7,649 bases of DNA, from assembly GCA_002159155.1 (NCBI GenBank), contig LZRQ01000168.1:1-7649 (forward strand), read 5' to 3'. Positions within the stretch are counted from its first letter, which is position 1, and every line of letters starts with the position of its first letter. The translations under genes and the position numbers were made by a program. This DNA is from Firmicutes bacterium ZCTH02-B6 (GTDB taxonomy: Bacteria > Bacillota > Limnochordia > Limnochordales > ZCTH02-B6). The notes beneath the pieces were generated by a model. That model made no database searches and was not told the DNA's origin. It worked only from the letters and a program-made list of their open reading frames with translations. This document shows positions 1 through 5,392 of the stretch, piece after piece.

Positions 1-384
1 GCCTCGGCGCCGGCCAGCGGGGTCACTCGAGCCGAAGATGTTGAACTGCTCGCGCGGCTCATTGCCGCCGAGGCGCAAGGAGAACCGTACGTCGGCCAGG
101 TTGCTGTCGCGGCAGTCGTCCTCAACCGCGTGCGAAACCCAGGATTCCCAAACAGCTTGAGCGGTGTCATCTACCAGCCGCGAGCGTTTGAGTCCGTATC
201 CAACGGCTTGATCTGGCGGCGGACGCCCAGCGATGAAGCATACCGGGCGGCGCGGGACGCCCTCAACGGATGGGATCCGACGTACGGCGCCCTGTTTTTC
301 TGGAACCCGAGCAAGCCGGTCAGCCCGTGGATCTGGTCCCGGCAGATCATCGTGCGCATCGGCAACCACGTGTTTGCCCGCTGA
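1..384 (+). CDS. sleB: Spore cortex-lytic enzyme SleB, C-terminal catalytic domain (5' partial)
   Basis: The reading frame is open from base 1 to the TGA at 382-384, giving 127 residues of a protein whose start lies upstream. The segment AAEAQGEPYVGQVAVAAVVL followed by NRV, then GVIYQP-AFESV-NG and the ending WIWSR-IIVRIGNHVFAR, is the hallmark of the SleB-type cell wall hydrolase domain (Hydrolase_2). In this family the enzyme is a lytic transglycosylase that cleaves muramic-lactam-containing cortex peptidoglycan during germination; the Glu of the AAEA motif (residue 24 here) corresponds to the known catalytic glutamate. The catalytic domain looks complete. The usual signal peptide and N-terminal peptidoglycan-binding domain would be upstream and cannot be seen. 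ypeB follows 75 bp downstream, which supports SleB over the related CwlJ, since sleB-ypeB is the classic pair. Expression in the forespore under sigma-G is known for homologues; the promoter is outside the window. Confidence 0.93.
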   Translation, partial: ASAPASGVTRAEDVELLARLIAAEAQGEPYVGQVAVAAVVLNRVRNPGFPNSLSGVIYQPRAFESVSNGLIWRRTPSDEAYRAARDALNGWDPTYGALFFWNPSKPVSPWIWSRQIIVRIGNHVFAR

Positions 385-387
385 AAA

Positions 388-410
388 GGAAAAAAAGGAC
401 CACCGGTCCT
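388..410 (-). terminator. Possible intrinsic terminator reading on the minus strand, between sleB and ypeB
   Basis: On the plus strand a run of seven A (390-396) is followed by AGGACC (396-401), a 3-nt loop and GGTCCT (405-410). Read on the minus strand this is a perfect 6-bp stem with a 3-nt loop followed by six T, then CC and four more T, the form of a rho-independent terminator. The stem is short and no minus-strand gene is evident, so it would end an antisense transcript across ypeB if it is functional. It may equally be a chance purine-rich spacer. Confidence 0.3.
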
Positions 411-445
411 CGGAGGCCACCACGGGCGCAAGCGGGGACGCAGGC

Positions 446-451
446 GGAGGG
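446..451 (+). promoter_or_regulatory. Ribosome-binding site for the TTG start of ypeB
   Basis: GGAGGG lies 8 nt upstream of TTG 460. A second site, AGGAG at 464-468, lies 6 nt before the in-frame ATG at 475. Both starts are therefore plausible, differing by five residues ahead of the membrane segment. Confidence 0.5.
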
Positions 452-459
452 AGCGGCCG

Positions 460-1908
460 TTGCAGGAGCGAGAGATGGATCGACAAGCCGAGGGGCAGGC
501 GGTACAGCGGCCAGAGCGGCAGCAGGTCGAGCCGCCCGCCGAGTCGCGTGCGGGCGATGGGTCAGCGGATGGCCGAATCCCGAGCACCACGGCCTTGCTG
601 GCGTTGCTGCTTTTGGCCGCCGCCGCAGTGGCTGGCTGGCAGTGGCGGGAGCGGGCACAAGCGGAGGCGGAGCTCTCGGCCCAGTACCAGCGGGCGTTCT
701 ACGAACTGCTGTCTCAGGTGGAAAACACCGAGGTGCTGCTGGCCAAGAGCCTAGTGGCAGCCAGCCCCGGACAGCAGGTGATCCATCTCACGGACGTCTG
801 GCGGCAAGCATTTGGCGCTCAAGCCAATCTCAACCAGCTGCCCCTTAATGACATCTCTCTGCTGCGCACTTCGCGTTTTCTTACCCAGGTGGGTGATTAC
901 GCCTACGCCCTCGCGCGGCGGGCCGCCCGGGGTGAGCCCGTGACGGAGGAAGAATGGCAAAAGCTCAACGACCTGAAGGGACAGGCTGCTCTTGTCGTCC
1001 AGCAACTGCAATCGATCGTGAGCGACAGCGACAGCGGTCCGCTCACGTGGCGGGAAGTCCAGCGCTTGGCCAACCGGCGTTTGGGCCGGGGGGCCAACCG
1101 GTTCCGCGACGGGCTTGAGCGGCTGGAACTGGAACTCACCGAGTTTCCGACACTGATCTATGACGGCCCATTTTCGGATCACATCGAACGGCGGGACCCC
1201 CGCGGCCTGACGGGGCCGGTCGTCTCCGCGGACGAGGCGGTCGTCATTGCCCGCCGGTTCACTGGGGTGGGCGAGGACGCTTCGGCCCGGGTAACCGGCG
1301 AAGTCGAGGGGCCGATTCCTGCCTATGCCGTTCGGGTCGAACGCGATGGCGCGGGCGTCATCGAACTGCACGTGAGCCGCCAAGGCGGCCACGTTGTGTG
1401 GATGCTCGCGGAGCGCGCACTGGGCCAACCCACGGTATCCCTCGCAGAGGCGGTGCAACGGGCCCGGGATTTCCTGGCCGATCGGGGACTCGACAGTGTG
1501 GAACCTACGTGGGCCAGCTCGTCTGAGGGCAGGGCGGTCATCCCCTTCGTCTATGTGCAGGATGGCGTGCGCATTTACCCGGACCTGGTCAAGGTGACCG
1601 TCGCGCTGGACGACGGCGCCGTGATCGGATATGAAGCCTTAGGGTTTCTCATGTCCCACTACGCCCGCACGCTGCCCGCCCCGGAGCTGGACGAGGCGGA
1701 CGCCCGCAAACGCTTGCACCCGGCACTCTCTGCCGAGACGGGCCGCCTGGCGCTCATCCCTCTCGAGACGCTGGAAGAAGTGCTGACCTGGGAGTTTCCA
1801 GCACACCTTGACGGCGACCCATACGTCGTCTATATCAACGCCCTCACTGGCACCGAAGAACAGATCCTGAAGCTCCTGCCCACCGGCGAGGGCACGCTCG
1901 CCCTCTAA
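460..1908 (+). CDS. ypeB: Germination protein YpeB
   Basis: From TTG 460 the protein has 482 residues (477 from ATG 475), slightly longer than the roughly 450 of Bacillus YpeB. A basic and acidic cytosolic leader of about 42 residues precedes one hydrophobic segment (about 43-62, rich in Leu/Ala and ending GWQW), which fits a signal-anchor. The N-terminal domain (about 65-225) includes QYQRAFYELLSQVENTEVLL and the VWRQAFGAQANLNQLPL region typical of the family. The motif YDGPFSDH is at 234-241, followed by GLTG. Three PepSY-like repeats follow, beginning near residues 256 (VSADEAV), 327 (SLAEAV) and 409 (ELDEADA). YpeB is needed for SleB to accumulate and localise in dormant spores, and its PepSY region is thought to keep SleB inactive until germination. 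It is most likely co-transcribed with sleB 75 bp upstream. The product assignment is secure; only the exact start is open. Confidence 0.95.
   Translation: MQEREMDRQAEGQAVQRPERQQVEPPAESRAGDGSADGRIPSTTALLALLLLAAAAVAGWQWRERAQAEAELSAQYQRAFYELLSQVENTEVLLAKSLVAASPGQQVIHLTDVWRQAFGAQANLNQLPLNDISLLRTSRFLTQVGDYAYALARRAARGEPVTEEEWQKLNDLKGQAALVVQQLQSIVSDSDSGPLTWREVQRLANRRLGRGANRFRDGLERLELELTEFPTLIYDGPFSDHIERRDPRGLTGPVVSADEAVVIARRFTGVGEDASARVTGEVEGPIPAYAVRVERDGAGVIELHVSRQGGHVVWMLAERALGQPTVSLAEAVQRARDFLADRGLDSVEPTWASSSEGRAVIPFVYVQDGVRIYPDLVKVTVALDDGAVIGYEALGFLMSHYARTLPAPELDEADARKRLHPALSAETGRLALIPLETLEEVLTWEFPAHLDGDPYVVYINALTGTEEQILKLLPTGEGTLAL
1888..1905 (+). other. Stem-loop at the very end of ypeB
   Basis: GAGGGC (1888-1893) and GCCCTC (1900-1905) form a perfect 6-bp GC-rich stem with a 6-nt loop that ends at the TAA stop codon. 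A competing stem, GGCGAG (1885-1890) with CTCGCC (1897-1902), uses overlapping bases. The downstream sequence TAAAATCG has no T run, so this is not a standard intrinsic terminator; it could stabilise the 3' end of the sleB-ypeB message or act as a weak attenuator. Confidence 0.3.
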
Positions 1909-2007
1909 AATCGAAAGACGGTTGGTATCCGTGACCCGGTACCACGGGGCGGCTGCGCGGTCGCGTCCGTCCACCGGCGTCGCGCGGCTTACCCCCTGGC
2001 AGGAGCG

Positions 2008-2021
2008 GTTTCCCAGGAAAC
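2008..2021. repeat. 14-bp palindrome, candidate operator, upstream of the HlyD-like gene
   Basis: GTTTCC-CA-GGAAAC is a perfect 6-bp inverted repeat with a 2-nt centre, placed 31-44 bp before GTG 2052. Its AT-rich arms stand out in the very GC-rich 143-bp gap. A second, looser inverted repeat, CCGTG-9 nt-CACGG, is at 1929-1947. The position suits a transcription-factor site near a promoter for the division cluster. I could not identify a convincing -35/-10 pair, and the regulator is unknown. Confidence 0.35.
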
Positions 2022-2051
2022 GAACTACAACACGATAGCGGGGGTCGTGGC

Positions 2052-2987
2052 GTGGTTTGGCGGGGTGGTGGGGACGGTGGAAAGCCGGTGACGGCACATG
2101 CAGCCGGCCGTCGCGGCCGGTCTCTGCTCTTGGCGTCCGTGGCCGTGGTCGCGCTTTGGTTGGGAGGAGCGGCCCTCTGGGAACGGGTCGATCTGTGGCT
2201 GTTGCGCACCGCGCTGGCCGAGCACCGGGCGCTGGAGGACAGCTTTACGGCGCTGGCCATGATCGTGCGGGACGAGGTCCTGCTGACAGCCCCGGCGGAC
2301 GGGCGCGCCTATGTGATGGTGAGTGACGGCAGCCGAGTGCGCGCACAGGCGGTCGTGGCCACCATCCTCACCGATTCGGGGGAACGGGTGGTGCAGGCGC
2401 CCATCGCCGGGAACGTGCACTTTTTCTGGGACGGATGGGAACAGCAGGTGGAGCTTGACCTGCTGCTGCACAGGGCGGTCCGGCACTGGCGCGAGGTGCA
2501 GCCGGCGTCGGGCCGTATCGTCGACGGGCAGCTCGTACGGGCTGGGGATCCGATCGCCCGCATCGTAGACGGCCACCGTGTCCGTCTGTACCTGGACTTG
2601 CCCGACGGCGTGTCCTTGGCTCCAAACCAACGAGTCGAGCTGCGCATGCCGGCCGTCACGGACCAGACCGTTGGGGCGCGGGTGCTGGCACTGGGTGGCG
2701 GCGAGCCGGTGGCCGCCTTGCTTGAGCTTGACCGCTATTTGCCTGTCCTAGACGCGGCGCGCTGGGTCGACGCGGAGGTGGTGCGCGCCCGGCACCAAGG
2801 AGTGGTCGTACCAGCGGCCGCCATTGTATCGGACGGACAACGCCAAGGTGTTTACCTGCGCAGGGAAACGCGGGTAGTGTTCCGCACGGTCCGGGTCGTG
2901 GCCCAAGTCCATGAGTGGGCCGTCGTCGAGGGAATCTCGCCTGGCGACCAGGTGGTGACCAATCCTGGCCGCGTGATGGGGCAATAG
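2052..2987 (+). CDS. Single-pass membrane protein with HlyD/membrane-fusion-protein-like domains
   Basis: The product has 311 residues from GTG 2052. An alternative GTG at 2088 (residue 13) has GGTGGA 6 nt upstream and may be the true start. A short cytosolic leader with an Arg-rich patch (20-23) precedes one membrane helix (about 24-42), so the rest should lie outside the membrane. The order of beta-rich segments resembles membrane-fusion/HlyD adaptor proteins: a lipoyl-type half motif near 79-104 (TAPADGRAYVMVSDGSRV), APIAGNV at 116-122, a second half near 154-173 (GRIVDGQLVRAGDPIARIVD), and a C-terminal part with VVPAAAIV, GVYLRR and the ending GISPGDQVVTNPGRVMGQ. No transporter or outer-membrane partner gene is nearby. 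Similar proteins ahead of yggS-sepF in other Bacillota are, to my recollection, usually called putative membrane fusion proteins. The fold call is moderate and the cellular role is not known; the context suggests envelope or division. Confidence 0.7.
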   Translation: MVWRGGGDGGKPVTAHAAGRRGRSLLLASVAVVALWLGGAALWERVDLWLLRTALAEHRALEDSFTALAMIVRDEVLLTAPADGRAYVMVSDGSRVRAQAVVATILTDSGERVVQAPIAGNVHFFWDGWEQQVELDLLLHRAVRHWREVQPASGRIVDGQLVRAGDPIARIVDGHRVRLYLDLPDGVSLAPNQRVELRMPAVTDQTVGARVLALGGGEPVAALLELDRYLPVLDAARWVDAEVVRARHQGVVVPAAAIVSDGQRQGVYLRRETRVVFRTVRVVAQVHEWAVVEGISPGDQVVTNPGRVMGQ

Positions 2988-3074
2988 CCGCCCGAAGTGC
3001 GGCTCAGGTCAGGACGCCGAAGAGCGGCGCTGTACGCGCATGGGGACGCCGCTGAAGCAGGGGTGGCGCAGGAA

Positions 3075-3767
3075 ATGGAGAATTTCGCAGAAAACTTAGC
3101 CCGGATTCGCGGCCGCATCTCCGCTGCCGCGGAGCGGGTCGGCCGGGATCCAGCGGACGTGACGTTGATCGCCGTTACAAAAAATGTCGACGCCGCAACG
3201 GTCCAGCAGGCGGTGGCTGCCGGTGTGGCCGACATCGGCGAAAACCGGGTCCAGGAGGCACGGGCGAAATTTCCCTTTTTGCCGGCGGGGGTGCGCCGGC
3301 ACATGATCGGGCACCTGCAAACGAACAAGGTCAAACAGTGCCTGGAGCTCTTTGACGTGATCCATTCGTTGGACCGGTGGTCCCTGGCCGAGGCTGTCTC
3401 CCGCCGGGCGCAAGCCCTCGGTACGGTGGTGCCGGTGTTGGTGCAAGTCAACGTTGCCGGCGAGGAAACCAAACACGGCCTTGCCCCCGGAGAGGTGCTG
3501 AGCTTTGTGCGGATGGTCGCCGAGTTGCCTGGCCTCGCGATCCGGGGGTTGATGACGATGGCGCCGCTGGTCGATGACCCGGAAGCAGCCCGGCCCGTCT
3601 TCCGTGAACTGCGGCGCCTGGCCGACCAGGTGGCGGACGCGGGCATCCGGGGGGTGAGCATGGAATGGCTTTCTATGGGGATGAGCAACGACTTCGAAAT
3701 GGCCGTCGAGGAGGGGGCGACGATGGTGCGGATCGGTACATCCCTCTTCGGCCCCAGGCGACCGTGA
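3075..3767 (+). CDS. yggS: PLP-binding homeostasis protein YggS/YlmE (PROSC/PLPBP family)
   Basis: The product has 230 residues from ATG 3075, the same length as typical YlmE/YggS. The PLP-lysine motif LIAVTK places Lys at residue 36, the position of the PLP lysine in the E. coli protein, which supports this start. ADIGENRVQEA, RRHMIGHLQTNKVK, IHSLDR, VLVQVNVAGEETKHGL, GLMTMAP and the SMGMSNDFEMAVEEGATMVRIGTSLFG ending (here split: SMGMSNDFEMAVEEGAT, then MVRIGTSLFG) are all family hallmarks. The fold is a single-domain alanine-racemase-like barrel without the second domain, and the family buffers and delivers pyridoxal phosphate rather than catalysing a known reaction. The frame is open back to 2997, with GTG at 3063 and 2997 possible, but none of the starts has a well-spaced Shine-Dalgarno. 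The stop overlaps a possible GTG start for sepF at 3764. Confidence 0.95.
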   Translation: MENFAENLARIRGRISAAAERVGRDPADVTLIAVTKNVDAATVQQAVAAGVADIGENRVQEARAKFPFLPAGVRRHMIGHLQTNKVKQCLELFDVIHSLDRWSLAEAVSRRAQALGTVVPVLVQVNVAGEETKHGLAPGEVLSFVRMVAELPGLAIRGLMTMAPLVDDPEAARPVFRELRRLADQVADAGIRGVSMEWLSMGMSNDFEMAVEEGATMVRIGTSLFGPRRP

Positions 3768-3793
3768 ACAAGGACGGCAGCGGGCGCCGGTTC

Positions 3794-4237
3794 ATGGACC
3801 GCGTTTTCGGATTTCTTGGGATCGAACAGGAAGAAGAAGCGGCGGTGCGGGAGGAGCCGTTGCCACCGCCACAGCCGCGGCCGGAGCCCAACGCGCGCAA
3901 AGCGCGCCTAGTAAGCTTGCCCGGGGCGCGCCGGGACGACCAACGTTTCAGCGTCGTGGTGCAGAAACCGGCCCGTTTTGAGGATGTGCAGGGCGTGGTC
4001 GACTGCCTCAAGGAGCGGCGGCCCGTGATCATGTCGGTGGAGGCGGTTCCCAAGGACGTGGCCCGGCGGCTGGTGGACTTCGTTACGGGTGCCGCGTATG
4101 CCCTGGACGGCCGCATGCACCGGCTGGGAGACTCTTTGTTCCTCTTCACGCCGAGCAATGTCGGGATCGACGTGGCCGAGAGCGTGGGCGACGACGAGGA
4201 CGAAGACTTCGAGGACCCCGACGACCGGGAGGTGTAG
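3794..4237 (+). CDS. sepF: Cell division protein SepF
   Basis: The product has 147 residues from ATG 3794. The N-terminus MDRVFGFLGIEQEEE is the amphipathic membrane-binding helix expected at the start of SepF. A Pro-rich linker (about 23-45, including PPPQPRPEP) leads to the SepF core (about 51-125): RFSVVVQKPARFEDVQGVVD, then LKERRPVIMSVEAVP, LVDFVTGAAYALDGRM, LGDSLFLF and TPSNV at 119-123. The core dimerises and polymerises into rings and binds the FtsZ C-terminal tail, tethering the Z-ring to the membrane. After the core there is a very acidic tail (about 132-147, DDEDEDFEDPDDREV). An in-frame GTG at 3764 overlaps the yggS stop as GTGA and would add ten residues; I prefer 3794 because the membrane helix is normally at the extreme N-terminus. 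Neither start has a strong Shine-Dalgarno, so translation may depend on coupling to yggS. Confidence 0.93.
   Translation: MDRVFGFLGIEQEEEAAVREEPLPPPQPRPEPNARKARLVSLPGARRDDQRFSVVVQKPARFEDVQGVVDCLKERRPVIMSVEAVPKDVARRLVDFVTGAAYALDGRMHRLGDSLFLFTPSNVGIDVAESVGDDEDEDFEDPDDREV
4227..4234 (+). promoter_or_regulatory. Ribosome-binding site for proC inside the end of sepF
   Basis: GGGAGGTG covers the last sense codons of sepF and lies 7 nt before TTG 4242, an optimal spacing. It decides the proC start and suggests that ribosomes finishing sepF feed proC. Confidence 0.75.
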
Positions 4238-4241
4238 TGAT

Positions 4242-5111
4242 TTGGCGCAGGCGGAGCCGGCGCACGAACGTACGGGAACGCCTCTTGACAAGACATTGGC
4301 TTGCATCGGTGTGGGCGCCATGGGTGAGGCGCTCGTCCGGGGCATTCTGCGGGCGGGTCTTCTTCACAGGGATCAAGTCTGGGTGACCGACGCCGACCGC
4401 GAGAAGCTGGCCCGTGTGGCCGCGGAACACGGCGTGCATGCGGCCGCCAACCCCGACGCGGCACGTATGGCCGATATCGTCATCGTGGCGGTCAAACCGC
4501 CCCTAGTGGCCCCGGTGCTGAGGGAAATCGGTCCCGAGCTGAAAGCGGGCGCGTGCGTCATCTCCATCGCGGCCGGGGTGCCCCTAAAGGTGATCGAAGG
4601 TCACTTGCCGCCCGGGATGGCGGCGATCCGCGCCATGCCCAACACGCCGTGTCTTATCGGACACGGAGCGATCGCTTTGGCACCGGGTCGCCACGCGTCG
4701 GCTGACCAGGTCACCGAAGCCCAGCGGCTCTTTGGCGCGCTGGGTTTGACAGTGATCGTCAGCGAGTCGCACATGGACGCGGTGACCGGCTTGAGCGGTT
4801 CTGGCCCAGCGTACGTCTATCTATTTATCGAGGCGCTCGCCGATGGCGGCGTCCAGGCCGGCCTGCCACGGGATGTGGCCCTGCGCCTTGCCGCCCAGAC
4901 GGTGGCCGGTGCCGCTCGGATGGTGTTGGAAACCGGTCGGCACCCCGGTGAGCTCAAGGACATGGTGACGTCGCCAGCCGGTACGACTATCGCCGGTGTC
5001 AGTGTATTGGAGGACCGGGGATTTCGTGGCGCGGCGCTGCGGGCTGTGCAGGCGGCCGCAGTTCGGTCGGAGGAGCTCGGCCGGCTGGCGGGACAGGAGG
5101 CGGGCGATTGA
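4242..5111 (+). CDS. proC: Pyrroline-5-carboxylate reductase
   Basis: The product has 289 residues from TTG 4242, a start fixed by the strong upstream ribosome-binding site; the family is usually about 265-280, so the leader before the first strand is some 18 residues. The Rossmann motif GVGAMG is at 23-28, MPNTP at 132-136, and the family signature DAVTGLSGSGPAYVY starts at 179, continuing through EALADGGVQAGLPRDVA and DMVTSPAGTTIAGVSVLE (from about 240). The enzyme reduces 1-pyrroline-5-carboxylate to L-proline with NAD(P)H in the cytosol, the last step of proline synthesis. All recognisable conserved segments are intact. The gene sits between sepF and yggT, an order found in several bacterial lineages but absent from the Bacillus subtilis cluster. 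Its TGA overlaps the TTG start of yggT (TTGA). Confidence 0.96.
   Translation: MAQAEPAHERTGTPLDKTLACIGVGAMGEALVRGILRAGLLHRDQVWVTDADREKLARVAAEHGVHAAANPDAARMADIVIVAVKPPLVAPVLREIGPELKAGACVISIAAGVPLKVIEGHLPPGMAAIRAMPNTPCLIGHGAIALAPGRHASADQVTEAQRLFGALGLTVIVSESHMDAVTGLSGSGPAYVYLFIEALADGGVQAGLPRDVALRLAAQTVAGAARMVLETGRHPGELKDMVTSPAGTTIAGVSVLEDRGFRGAALRAVQAAAVRSEELGRLAGQEAGD
5095..5100 (+). promoter_or_regulatory. Ribosome-binding site for yggT inside the end of proC
   Basis: A perfect AGGAGG lies 7 nt before TTG 5108. The start codon overlaps the proC stop by sharing bases in TTGA, so the two genes are probably translationally coupled. Confidence 0.8.
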
Positions 5112-5374
5112 TAGCGCTGATCCGGCTGGTCAACACCTTGTTTGAAGTTTACTCATGGCTGCTCATCATCCGCATTCTACTTACTTGGTTCCCGGTGGAC
5201 CCTTACAACCCGGCGGTCAGGTTCATCGCCCGGGTGACCGATCCTTTCCTCCGGCCTTTCCGGGGGATATTGCCCCCGATCGGCATGGTGGATTTGTCGC
5301 CGATCCTGGCCTTCATTGTGCTCAACCTGGTCCGGCGACTAGTCGTGAGCGTCTTGTGGTCCATCGCTTTCTGA
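5108..5374 (+). CDS. yggT: YggT family membrane protein (YlmG)
   Basis: The product has 88 residues, the usual length of single-repeat YggT/YlmG. The first hydrophobic helix spans roughly residues 3-28 (from LIRLVNTLFEVYSWLLIIRI), the loop carries the family pattern NPAVRFIARVTDPFLRPFR and PPIGMVDLSP, and the second helix spans about 64-84 (PILAFIVLNLVRRLVV). These features give a small two-helix inner-membrane protein. Homologues in cyanobacteria and plastids affect nucleoid distribution and division, and the gene is very often next to sepF; its biochemical activity is not established. The start is TTG with an ideal ribosome-binding site inside proC. The 18-bp gap to the longest ylmH reading shows no terminator, so it is part of the same transcript. 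Confidence 0.93.
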   Translation: MIALIRLVNTLFEVYSWLLIIRILLTWFPVDPYNPAVRFIARVTDPFLRPFRGILPPIGMVDLSPILAFIVLNLVRRLVVSVLWSIAF

Positions 5375-5392
5375 TGTGACACCGGGCCGGCC

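Noticed and set aside
751..1458. Minus-strand open frame (235 codons) opposite ypeB
   Set aside because: It is wholly inside ypeB, whose identity is secure, and shows no recognisable domain or ribosome-binding site.
1922..1975. T-box-like sequence (GGTACCACGGGG followed by CGTCCGTCC) upstream of the HlyD-like gene
   Set aside because: The UGG needed for tRNA-end pairing is replaced by CGG, there is no space after ypeB for the specifier stem, and the downstream gene is not an aminoacyl-tRNA synthetase or amino-acid gene.
2852..3688. Minus-strand open frame (278 codons) opposite the HlyD-like gene and yggS
   Set aside because: Its Ser/Arg/Thr-rich composition is typical of an antisense shadow of GC-rich genes and it spans two real plus-strand genes.
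3665..3793. N-terminal extension of sepF into yggS
   Set aside because: It would overlap the conserved C-terminal end of YggS and bury the SepF membrane helix that is normally at the N-terminus; only the short GTG 3764 alternative remains possible.
4089..4241. N-terminal extension of proC into sepF
   Set aside because: The extension overlaps the conserved SepF core in another frame, and TTG 4242 has an excellent ribosome-binding site.
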